Below, one piece after another: positions 26,609-33,981 of a stretch of 64,000 bases of DNA (the stretch's first letter is position 1; the number at the start of each line of letters is the position of its first letter). Source of the stretch: Antarctobacter heliothermus (GTDB lineage Bacteria > Pseudomonadota > Alphaproteobacteria > Rhodobacterales > Rhodobacteraceae); contig NZ_CP022540.1 in NCBI RefSeq assembly GCF_002237555.1, positions 434,001 through 498,000 of the forward strand. The letters run 5' to 3'. The notes under the pieces were generated by a model that saw only the letters and a program-made list of their open reading frames with translations, ran no database searches and was not told the DNA's origin. The translations under genes and the position numbers were made by a program.

Positions 26609-26681
26609 CCCCCGGGATATTTTCGGACAGAAGAAGCCTCGGGCGCGCTGGTGTTTCTTCTGTCCCGAAATATCCCAGGGG
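26609..26681. repeat. Inverted pair of the GGGATATTTT-AGAAGAAG repeat
   Basis: The left arm at 26609-26636 reads CCCCCGGGATATTTTCGGAC then AGAAGAAG; the right arm at 26654-26681 is nearly its reverse complement (TTTCTTCTGTCCCGAAATAT then CCCAGGGG), with an 18-bp loop. It lies in the 207-bp gap between the convergent membrane protein gene and moeA, where it may end both transcripts. Related single copies are at 45738-45762 and 50248-50273. Confidence 0.75.
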
Positions 26682-26750
26682 TGAGGCCGCAGGCCGAGGC
26701 GGTCATGCTGCAAGCATGCCTCCGGCACGACGCCCCCTCTTCGCGGGTCA

Positions 26751-28859
26751 TCAGATGCCGAAACTGCCGAAGGGGATATAGCGCACAGGTGTGCAGGGAG
26801 TGATTTCTGCCGCCCCGTCGGGTAATTCGACCAGTCCCTCTGCCCAGCTGAGGCCAGAAATACGGCCCGATCCTTCGGATTTGAACACCTCGGCGCGGCC
26901 TTCGCGGATGCGCGCACGCAGGTATTCACGGCGGCCCGGTTTCTTGCTTTTGGCAAAGGCGGCAGGAACGTCAAAGCCTGTGGGCTCGGACCAATCGGCC
27001 CCGGCCAGCAGGCGCAGGGCGGGGCGGGCAAAGACCAGCGCGCAGACAAAGGCCGCGACCGGATTACCGGGAAGGCCGAACACCGGCTTGCCCTGCCACA
27101 TGCCCAGCGCCAGCGGGCGGCCCGGTTTCAGCGCGATGCGCCAGGCGTTCAGCGCGCCGCTTTCGCGCAGAAGGGCCGAAACGTGATCCTCATCCCCTGC
27201 CGAGGCCCCACCGGAGGTCAGGATCGCGTCGGCATCGGCGCTGTCCAGTCGCGCGCGCAGGGTCGCGCGGTTGTCGGGGACGTGGCCCAGATCGACCGGG
27301 ACATGGCCGAACCGCGCGATCAGGCTGAGCAGCATGGGCCGGTTGGCGTCAAAGATCTGTCCCGGGGCGGCGGGGCTGCCTGCGGGCACGACCTCATCCC
27401 CGGTGGACAGCACGCCGACGCGCAAGGGTGCGTGCACTGGCAGGTCTGACAGGCCGGTGGCGGCGGCCAGCGCGAGGTCGGCGGGCGTCAGGACGCGGCC
27501 CCGGGGCAGGATCGGCGCGCCTTGGGTCACGTCTTCGCCCGCGCGGCGGGTGTTGGCGCCGGGTTTGACCGGGCCGCGAAAGGCCACTTGTCCCGCGTCT
27601 GTGGCGCAGTCCTCATCCAGCACAACCGTATCGACGCCCTGCGGCAGTGTGGCGCCCGTCAGCATGCGGATGGCATAGCCGGGGGGAACCTCGCCGGGAT
27701 AGGCAAGACCAGCGGCGGCGCGGCCGGCGACCAGCGGCAATGCAATTTCATCCTGACCCGCAATGGTTTCGGCGGCAAAGCCATAGCCGTCCACAGCCGT
27801 ATTGGCCAGTGGCGGGTTGGCGCGCCGCGCGCTCAGGTCTTCGGCCAGCACGCGGCCCGAGGCCTGCATCAGAGGCACGGTTTCGCGCGCCACGACCGGG
27901 TGCAGGCGGTCGCGGAGCAGGGCCAGCGCCTCATCCACCGGGGTCCAGTTGACCCCCGGCGGCAGGGCAAAACAATCGTTGTTCAGGGGCGGTGGTTTCA
28001 GAGATATGGCGCCCTCATGTTGCAGCAATTCCTGTTCAAAGCCGTGGCCGAGTATCCAGCCCTCTTCCGGGGCGTCGACCTGTAACATGGCGGTCAGACG
28101 GTCGGGCGCAAGCCCGCCCAGCGCACGCGCGACCAGCCGCACCTGCACGGCGTCGCGAATATCATCGGGGCCAGTCGCCGCCCTGACGGCGTCATTGATC
28201 AGCGACGGCCAGATTTCGACAAAGGCGATGGGGCGGTCCAGCGGTTCAAACGGCCAGACAGCCACCTGGTCCGCGAAGCGTTGCCGCAATCGTTCCAGCA
28301 CCGGCAGGCCCATCAGCACCTGCGATCCGACCGCGCCCGCGCCCGACAGTTGCCAGCAGGTAAAGGCCCCCTTGGCGCGGGTTTCGATCTTTCGGCGGGC
28401 AGGGAACGGATTGCGATAGCCCGCCTTGGTGCGCGGCAGGCCCGCGATGTCGCGCCGCAAGCCGTTGCCCCAGAACGGCCCCCGCCCCTGTGTCAGGTGC
28501 TGGTTGATCCCGGCGGCCACGTCAAAGCGGTTATTCTCCCGAGGCGCATCCGTGATCCGCGCGGCCAGCCAGCCCCAGACCGCAAAGGGATCAACGTGGC
28601 CGGTCAATGCAGCGGCGAAGCCCGTCGGGTAGCCAAAGGGAAAGTCGAACCCGATGCACAGGCGTTCCCCCGCCGTCAGCGCCGCCTCGATCCGGGACGT
28701 CAGCGTCTGTTCTGCGACGGTGCGGTTGCGCTGGTAGAGCGGGGCGGCGTCGCCGTGAGGGCCGCTGTCCCCGATCCAGATGGCGTCTTTACGCGGGCGA
28801 GCCCCGGAGTCATTGCCACCCGACCAATCGACCATGAGAAAGCGGTCAAAGTGGCTCAT
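26751..28859 (-). CDS. moeA: Molybdopterin molybdenumtransferase MoeA with an N-terminal DUF429-like domain
   Basis: A 702-residue fusion. The C-terminal 395 residues are MoeA, which inserts molybdate into adenylated molybdopterin: MQASGRVLAEDLSARRANPP, VDGYGFA, the TGATLPQG loop, LSTGDEV, LTSGGASAGDEDHV and GLPGNPVAAFV are all present. The N-terminal 300 residues look like an RNase H-like DUF429 domain, with acidic residues in FLMVDWSGG, GFDFPFGYP and FVEIWPSLI. The stop of mobB overlaps the start by 4 bp, so it is the last gene of fdhD-mobA-mobB-moeA. The role of the N-terminal domain is unknown to me. Confidence 0.88.
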   Translation of the reverse strand: MSHFDRFLMVDWSGGNDSGARPRKDAIWIGDSGPHGDAAPLYQRNRTVAEQTLTSRIEAALTAGERLCIGFDFPFGYPTGFAAALTGHVDPFAVWGWLAARITDAPRENNRFDVAAGINQHLTQGRGPFWGNGLRRDIAGLPRTKAGYRNPFPARRKIETRAKGAFTCWQLSGAGAVGSQVLMGLPVLERLRQRFADQVAVWPFEPLDRPIAFVEIWPSLINDAVRAATGPDDIRDAVQVRLVARALGGLAPDRLTAMLQVDAPEEGWILGHGFEQELLQHEGAISLKPPPLNNDCFALPPGVNWTPVDEALALLRDRLHPVVARETVPLMQASGRVLAEDLSARRANPPLANTAVDGYGFAAETIAGQDEIALPLVAGRAAAGLAYPGEVPPGYAIRMLTGATLPQGVDTVVLDEDCATDAGQVAFRGPVKPGANTRRAGEDVTQGAPILPRGRVLTPADLALAAATGLSDLPVHAPLRVGVLSTGDEVVPAGSPAAPGQIFDANRPMLLSLIARFGHVPVDLGHVPDNRATLRARLDSADADAILTSGGASAGDEDHVSALLRESGALNAWRIALKPGRPLALGMWQGKPVFGLPGNPVAAFVCALVFARPALRLLAGADWSEPTGFDVPAAFAKSKKPGRREYLRARIREGRAEVFKSEGSGRISGLSWAEGLVELPDGAAEITPCTPVRYIPFGSFGI

Positions 28860-29362
28860 TCCGCGGCCTTTGCCAGACCGACCTCCGACAGGATGAAATC
28901 GGCGATGGCGACGGTGTCGTTCAGATCGAACACCGGGCGATCCAGATCCAGCGGCACGTCAGAGGCCACGGCGCGAATGGTCGGATCATCCGGCGCAATC
29001 AGCGTATTGCCGGTCTCGGCCCTATGCGCCTCGACCTTGGGGTGGCGGTCGCGTTTGTAGCCCTCCACCAGCACCAGATCGACCGGGGCCAGCCGTGCCA
29101 GTAGCGAGTCCAGCGTCGGTTCCTCTGCGCCGCGCAGTTCGACCATATGTGCCACGCGGTTGCGCGAGGCCAGAACCACCTCGGACGCGCCCGCCTGCCG
29201 GTGACGATAGCTGTCCTTGCCGGGGTGATCGACGTCAAAGCTGTGATGCGCGTGTTTGACGGTGCTGACGGTCAGGCCGCGGCTGGTGATCTCTGTCACC
29301 AGTCGCTCCATCAGGCCGGTTTTGCCTGCGTTTTTCCAGCCCGTCACGCCGTAGAGCCTCAT
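28856..29362 (-). CDS. mobB: Molybdopterin-guanine dinucleotide biosynthesis protein B
   Basis: GTP-binding accessory protein of MGD synthesis, 168 residues. The P-loop is GWKNAGKT near the N-terminus, followed by VKHAHHSFDVDHPGKDSYRH and LVEGYKRDRHPKVE, all family signatures. Four-base ATGA overlaps with mobA upstream and moeA downstream show tight coupling. Confidence 0.95.
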   Translation of the reverse strand: MRLYGVTGWKNAGKTGLMERLVTEITSRGLTVSTVKHAHHSFDVDHPGKDSYRHRQAGASEVVLASRNRVAHMVELRGAEEPTLDSLLARLAPVDLVLVEGYKRDRHPKVEAHRAETGNTLIAPDDPTIRAVASDVPLDLDRPVFDLNDTVAIADFILSEVGLAKAAE

Positions 29363-29988
29363 ATCAGCGCCTCCGCCTGTGCCAGATCCTCTGGCGTGTT
29401 CACGTTGAAGAATGGATCAAACGGAGTCGCAGAAAAGAGCGCCTCACGTCCGCCATGTTGTTCGGTCCAGAGCACGACCTTTTTCAGGCCGCTCTGTAGC
29501 GCGGCGCGCAGGTCGTTGCGCAGGGCCACCGGCCAAAGGCCAAAGGTGGGATGGCGGATCAGGCCAGAGCGGGATTTGCTGCGGGTCTGGGTGTCGCCCT
29601 TGGTGGCGGCCAGCACCAGCGGGTGTTCCTGCCCCTCGGACGCCAGCAACAGCCGGGGCCCCAGATCGCAGGGGAAAAAGGGCGTGTCGGCGGCGACGCT
29701 GACCACGGTGTCGGCCCCCTGCTCTGCCGCCCAGTCCAGACCGGCCAGCACACCGGCCAGCGGGCCGGGATAGTCGGCGATGGAATCGGGGACTACCGGA
29801 AGGCCATAGTCCGCAAAGCGCGCCGCATCGCCATTGGCATTCAGCGCGACCGCAGCCACCTGCGGCGACAGGCGGTCGATCACGCGTGTCAGCAGCGTCT
29901 GACCGCCCAGCGACAACAGTGCCTTGTCCCCACCGCCCATACGCGAGGCCAGACCGCCCGCGAGGATCACTCCGACAGGCTGTTTCAT
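29359..29988 (-). CDS. mobA: Molybdenum cofactor guanylyltransferase MobA
   Basis: Attaches GMP to molybdopterin to give the MGD cofactor used by DMSO-reductase-family enzymes. The 209-residue protein has the nucleotide-binding N-terminus GVILAGGLASRMGGGDKALL (catalytic glycine and lysine) and VAADTPFFPCDLGPRL with the metal-binding aspartate. It overlaps fdhD and mobB by 4 bp each. Confidence 0.95.
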   Translation of the reverse strand: MKQPVGVILAGGLASRMGGGDKALLSLGGQTLLTRVIDRLSPQVAAVALNANGDAARFADYGLPVVPDSIADYPGPLAGVLAGLDWAAEQGADTVVSVAADTPFFPCDLGPRLLLASEGQEHPLVLAATKGDTQTRSKSRSGLIRHPTFGLWPVALRNDLRAALQSGLKKVVLWTEQHGGREALFSATPFDPFFNVNTPEDLAQAEALI

Positions 29989-30878
29989 TCGGTGGCCGCG
30001 CTTTTGCGGCGGTGTTTGCGGTCTTCCTCGACCACGCTGTCAGGGTCGATGTCGCGCACAAGGCGGTCCGCGCCGGACAGGCAGGTGAACCGCTTGCCGC
30101 GCATCCGCCCGATGCAGGTCAGGCCGACCTGTTGCGCAATCTCGACGCCCCAAGCGGTAAAGCCAGAGCGCGACGCCAGCACCGGGATGCCCATCAGCGC
30201 GGTCTTGATCACCATCTCCGAGGTCAGCCGCCCGGTGGTGTAGAGGATTTTGTCGTGTGCGGGCACGCCCTCGCGGAACATCCAGCCGGCGATCTTGTCG
30301 ACCGCGTTATGCCGCCCGACATCCTCCATGTAGACCAGCGGGCGGTCGCCCTGACACAGGACGGTGCCGTGAATGGCCCCGGCCTCTAGGTACAGCGAGG
30401 GGGTTCGGTTGATCTTGTGCGCCAGCGCGTACAGCCATGAGGTGCGCACCTCTGTCGCGGGCAGGCTGACCTGTTCCAGCCCCTCCATCATGTCGCCAAA
30501 AACGGTGCCCACCGCGCAGCCCGAGGTGCGCGTCTTCTTCTGCATCTTTTCCTCGTAGGTGGTCTGCGAGGCGGTGCGGACCACGACAGTTTCAAGCTCT
30601 TCGTCGTAATCGACGCCGGTGATCTGTTCGCCGTCCGCCAGCATGCCCTGATTGCGCAGGAAACCGATCGCCAGATATTCGGGGTAATCGCCGATGGTCA
30701 TGGCGGTGACGATTTCCTGACGGTTGAGGAAGATCGTCAGGGGACGTTCCTCAACAACCCGCACCTCGACCGTGGCCCCGGTGTGGTCGGTGCCGGTGAC
30801 CGCGCGGGTCAGGCGCGGTGCGGCCGGATCGGGGGCAATCAGATAGTCGGCGGCGGGGGGTGTTTCTGGCGATTGCAT
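29985..30878 (-). CDS. fdhD: Formate dehydrogenase accessory sulfurtransferase FdhD
   Basis: Carries sulfur from IscS to the molybdenum cofactor of formate dehydrogenase. The 297-residue protein has the swivelling-loop cysteine at residue 121 (TSGCAVG), but the second cysteine of the CxxC found in Escherichia coli is a glycine (G124). MEDVGRHNAVDKIAGW and LYTTGRLTSEMVIKTALMG are family signatures. GGGAGGCACCAG precedes the ATG at 30878, so longer in-frame starts are discarded. First gene of the Moco operon; formate dehydrogenase genes are not in the window. Confidence 0.94.
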   Translation of the reverse strand: MQSPETPPAADYLIAPDPAAPRLTRAVTGTDHTGATVEVRVVEERPLTIFLNRQEIVTAMTIGDYPEYLAIGFLRNQGMLADGEQITGVDYDEELETVVVRTASQTTYEEKMQKKTRTSGCAVGTVFGDMMEGLEQVSLPATEVRTSWLYALAHKINRTPSLYLEAGAIHGTVLCQGDRPLVYMEDVGRHNAVDKIAGWMFREGVPAHDKILYTTGRLTSEMVIKTALMGIPVLASRSGFTAWGVEIAQQVGLTCIGRMRGKRFTCLSGADRLVRDIDPDSVVEEDRKHRRKSAATE

Positions 30879-30925
30879 CTGGTGCCTCCCTTGGGTAGGG
30901 CGATTGGGCAATTGAGGGTGTAGTC

Positions 30926-31651
30926 ATGGACGGTCAGCAAGTGATGTCAAGCTATTGGCGGGGCGTGCGGAATGGGCTGCCTTTCCTGTTTGTCGTCGGG
31001 CCGTTCGCCATGCTGTTCGGCGTGATCGCCACCGAGGCCGGGCTGAACCTGTTCGAGACGCTGATGTTTTCGATTGTGGTGATTGCGGGCGCGGCGCAGT
31101 TCACCGCTGTGCAGCTGATGTCAGAAAACGCGCCGACGGTGGTGGTGCTGATTTCGGCGCTGGCGGTCAACCTGCGGATGGCGATGTATTCCGCCTCGAT
31201 CACACCGCATCTGGGTCCGCTGCCGCTGTGGAAACGCGGGATCGTGGCCTATTTCCTTGTCGATCAGACCTATGCCGCCTCTGTGATCGACTTTGAACAG
31301 CGGCCCAACCAGACAGTGGGGCAGAAGTTCGCCTTTTTCATGGGGGTGGTCTCGCCGATCTGCCCGCCTTGGTATCTGTTCACGCTGTTCGGGGCCTGGG
31401 TGGGCGAATCCGTGCCGTCGGAGATGGGGCTGGATTTTGTGCTGCCCATTGCCTTTATCGCGCTGTTTGCCCCGGCCCTGCGCACCGGGGCGCATCGGGC
31501 GGCGGCGGTGGTGGCCGCTGTGACGGCACTGCTGTTTGCCTTTTTGCCCTACAATCTGGGGCTGATCGTCGGCGCGCTGGCGGGTATGATGACCGGGGCC
31601 GAGGTCGAACGCCGCGCCGGGATGCAAGCAGACCGGAGGCCGGGCGCATGA
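30926..31651 (+). CDS. azlC: AzlC-family branched-chain amino acid exporter large subunit
   Basis: Multi-pass inner-membrane protein of 241 residues with the AzlC segments FAMLFGVIATEAGLNLFETL and AGAAQFTAVQLMSENAP, which form the exporter together with AzlD. Divergent from fdhD with a 47-bp gap. Its stop overlaps the azlD start (ATGA). The substrate is inferred from the family. Confidence 0.9.
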   Translation: MDGQQVMSSYWRGVRNGLPFLFVVGPFAMLFGVIATEAGLNLFETLMFSIVVIAGAAQFTAVQLMSENAPTVVVLISALAVNLRMAMYSASITPHLGPLPLWKRGIVAYFLVDQTYAASVIDFEQRPNQTVGQKFAFFMGVVSPICPPWYLFTLFGAWVGESVPSEMGLDFVLPIAFIALFAPALRTGAHRAAAVVAAVTALLFAFLPYNLGLIVGALAGMMTGAEVERRAGMQADRRPGA

Positions 31652-31965
31652 GTGACCTGTGGATTGTCATCATCGGGATGGGGTTGGGCTCTTTCGCGCT
31701 GCGGTTCCTGTTTCTGGGGCTGGTGGGCGACCGCGCCATGCCGGACTGGCTGTTACGGCACCTGCGCTATACCGCCGTCGCGGTCATGCCCGCGCTGGTC
31801 GCGCCGCTGGTGGTCTGGCCAAGCGCAACGGGAGGGCAGATAGACCCACTGCGCCTGACGGCGGCGGCAGCGGCGCTGGTCGTGGGATATGTCTGGAAAA
31901 GCCTGTACGGTGCCGTCGGCGCAGGCGCCGCGGTGATGATCGCGGGCGCCTGGCTATCATTCTGA
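31648..31965 (+). CDS. azlD: AzlD-family branched-chain amino acid exporter small subunit
   Basis: A 105-residue protein with three or four membrane helices (MSDLWIVIIGMGLGSFALRF... GYVWKSLYGAVGAGAAVMIA) characteristic of AzlD. The ATG at 31648 overlaps the azlC stop by 4 bp, so the pair is translationally coupled. Confidence 0.9.
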   Translation: MSDLWIVIIGMGLGSFALRFLFLGLVGDRAMPDWLLRHLRYTAVAVMPALVAPLVVWPSATGGQIDPLRLTAAAAALVVGYVWKSLYGAVGAGAAVMIAGAWLSF

Positions 31966-31990
31966 AATCAGATCAGCTCTGCTGCTGACG

Positions 31991-32608
31991 CTATTGCTGG
32001 GCTTCAAGCGCGGCGATGGCCGCCCGCTTGTCGTCGCTGTCGTCCTCACGCAGCTCGCTTTCGGTGACGCCGGGCAAGCGCGCGAACCTATCCGCCAGCT
32101 TGTTCGGCAGCCAGATGCCGCGCACCGATTCAAACCCCGGCAGCTTGCCGATGATGTCGGAGACCGCGTTGGAACACAGCGCCGGACCAACCGGCCCCTT
32201 GCTTTCGGCGATCTGAAGCGCGCGTTCGGCCACCGCGCCGTCCACAGGACGGCTAAGGATACGCATCCGGTAAGTCGACCGGGCATGCGCGCTTTCGAAA
32301 AAGCGGCGCGCCTGCGGTGTGATGCCGTACAGGACGTCGCCGATTTCCGGGACGCCGGTAAACCGCGCCGTGCCGGCGGGATCAAAGATCACCCGCTGCG
32401 ACGGTGCATTGATCAGCATGGCGGAATGCGCACCAGATCCGGTGCGGTTGTTGATCATCGTGTACAACACGATCTCAGGCGGACCCGGATGGCGATAGGC
32501 GGCGCGCGCCGCTTCTTCCGGAGTGGAATTGCGCCCCGAGGCATTGCCGCACCCGGCGACAACAGCCGTTGCCCCCAGCGCCATCATCGCCGTACGTCTG
32601 TTCATCAT
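31991..32608 (-). CDS. Putative lipoprotein, possible permuted papain-like fold
   Basis: A 205-residue protein with a lipoprotein signal (MMNRRTAMMALGATAVVAGC, lipobox VAGC). The mature part has GAHSAMLI and, about 90 residues later, LCSNAVSDII; a histidine before a cysteine in this spacing recalls permuted NlpC/P60-LRAT enzymes, so a hydrolase is possible but unproven. A slightly longer start at 32623 is possible. It faces azlD tail to tail and lies downstream of the small oxidase subunit gene. Confidence 0.65.
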   Translation of the reverse strand: MMNRRTAMMALGATAVVAGCGNASGRNSTPEEAARAAYRHPGPPEIVLYTMINNRTGSGAHSAMLINAPSQRVIFDPAGTARFTGVPEIGDVLYGITPQARRFFESAHARSTYRMRILSRPVDGAVAERALQIAESKGPVGPALCSNAVSDIIGKLPGFESVRGIWLPNKLADRFARLPGVTESELREDDSDDKRAAIAALEAQQ

Positions 32609-32644
32609 GTCATACCATCCCACCCGTTCGGGCGTTTCGTGAGA

Positions 32645-32779
32645 TCAGGAGTTGAAGATCGCCATGAAAATCACGAGGACCAGAATCACGATCACAGAAC
32701 GGATCGTGAAATTGATGAAGCCCTCAAATGTCTTTTCCTGCGTTTCGATGTCCATGCTACCGTGCTTGTGCTCAGCCAT
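32645..32779 (-). CDS. aa3-type cytochrome c oxidase subunit IV (44 residues)
   Basis: A very small gene encoding MAEHKHGSMDIETQEKTFEG followed by a single hydrophobic helix (FTIRSVIVILVLVIFMAIF), which matches the bacterial aa3-type oxidase subunit IV family (known from Paracoccus and Rhodobacter oxidases). The oxidase genes themselves are elsewhere. An AGGAACACATC sequence serves as ribosome binding site. Confidence 0.9.
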   Translation of the reverse strand: MAEHKHGSMDIETQEKTFEGFINFTIRSVIVILVLVIFMAIFNS

Positions 32780-32937
32780 GATGTGTTCCTGCGGCCTGTT
32801 CTATGTTTGCGTTCCGCAACGGGTTAGCGCAATTCGACGCGGCTGTCACGCACCGGGGGGAGGCAAGGATGTCGCGGCCTGAACGGGTGTGACCCCACCC
32901 GCCCAAAGAATGCGCATCCGCATCGCAGCGCGCCGTG

Positions 32938-33981
32938 TCAGATCGCCTGAAACAGCCAAGCCCCATCGTCTCGACGGCTACGCGTGGCGCGGCCCGCGTG
33001 CCACAGGTGCAAGCAGTGGGCCATCGACTCGACCAGGGCCAGACCGTATTCGCCACCACCGATGCGGCGTTTGAACAGCGGCGGAAAACAGTCCCCCGCT
33101 GTTTGGGGCGTGGCCAGATGTGTGTGCAGCCGGTTCAGCGCGCCATGGTGATTCTCAATCAATTGCGCCATGCGCGGGGTCAGCCCGGTAAAGGGCAGCT
33201 TGTGCCCGCCCATGACCAGATGTCCGGGGCGTGCCAGCGCACCCAACCGCTCACAGCTTTCTAGCCAGCCTGCCACCGGGTCTGCCTCTGGCTCTGTCGC
33301 GTAGACACCAAGGTTGGAACTGATCGAGGGCAGGATCTGATCGCCCGCCAACACCAGATCATCGTCGCGCGACCATAGGGTTGCATGTTCGGGCGCGTGG
33401 CCGTTGCCGATGTGCACGTCCCATGTCCGGCCCCCAACGCGCAGCGTGTCGCCCTGTTTGATCCGGGTGAACCCCAGCGGCATCGGCGCCACGCAATCGG
33501 CAAAGTTGAAGGGGCGTTCGGCCATGCGTTCGGCCAGAATGTCCGGGTCCATCCCCGCACCGCGCCAATAGTCCAGCGTTTCCGGCGTGGGGCGGTCCTG
33601 TGCGTCCAGTTGCAACATCCGCGCAAACAGCCATGCCGTGCGCGTTGTCACCAGTTCTGCGCCATGCACGGTTTGAAACCAGCCCGCCAGCCCGATGTGA
33701 TCGGGATGGTGATGGGTGACAATGACCCGGCGCACCGGCTTGCCGCCCAGCGGCCCGGCCATCAAATCGCCCCAGATGCCCCGCGATGTGTCAGAGGCAA
33801 ATCCAGTATCAACAATGGTCCAGCCGTCGCCATCGTCCAGCGCGTAGACGTTCACATGGTCCAGCTTCATCGGCAGCGGCAGGCGCATCCACAACACGCC
33901 CTCGGCCAGTTCAAGGGCCTGTCCCGGTTCGGGCGGGGTGTCCCACGGATAGCGAATTGTCTGTGCTGCGCCGTCCATCAC
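32938..33981 (-). CDS. MBL-fold metallohydrolase
   Basis: A 347-residue metallo-beta-lactamase-fold hydrolase with the zinc motif THHHPDHIGLAGW (about 90-102), a later GNGHAPEHATLWS and DDLVLAGDQILP, and a C-terminal winged-helix-like extension of the LACTB2 type. Substrate unknown. Its start overlaps the stop of the acyl-CoA dehydrogenase gene by 4 bp, so it probably acts in the same pathway, for instance on a thioester. Confidence 0.85.
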   Translation of the reverse strand: MMDGAAQTIRYPWDTPPEPGQALELAEGVLWMRLPLPMKLDHVNVYALDDGDGWTIVDTGFASDTSRGIWGDLMAGPLGGKPVRRVIVTHHHPDHIGLAGWFQTVHGAELVTTRTAWLFARMLQLDAQDRPTPETLDYWRGAGMDPDILAERMAERPFNFADCVAPMPLGFTRIKQGDTLRVGGRTWDVHIGNGHAPEHATLWSRDDDLVLAGDQILPSISSNLGVYATEPEADPVAGWLESCERLGALARPGHLVMGGHKLPFTGLTPRMAQLIENHHGALNRLHTHLATPQTAGDCFPPLFKRRIGGGEYGLALVESMAHCLHLWHAGRATRSRRDDGAWLFQAI

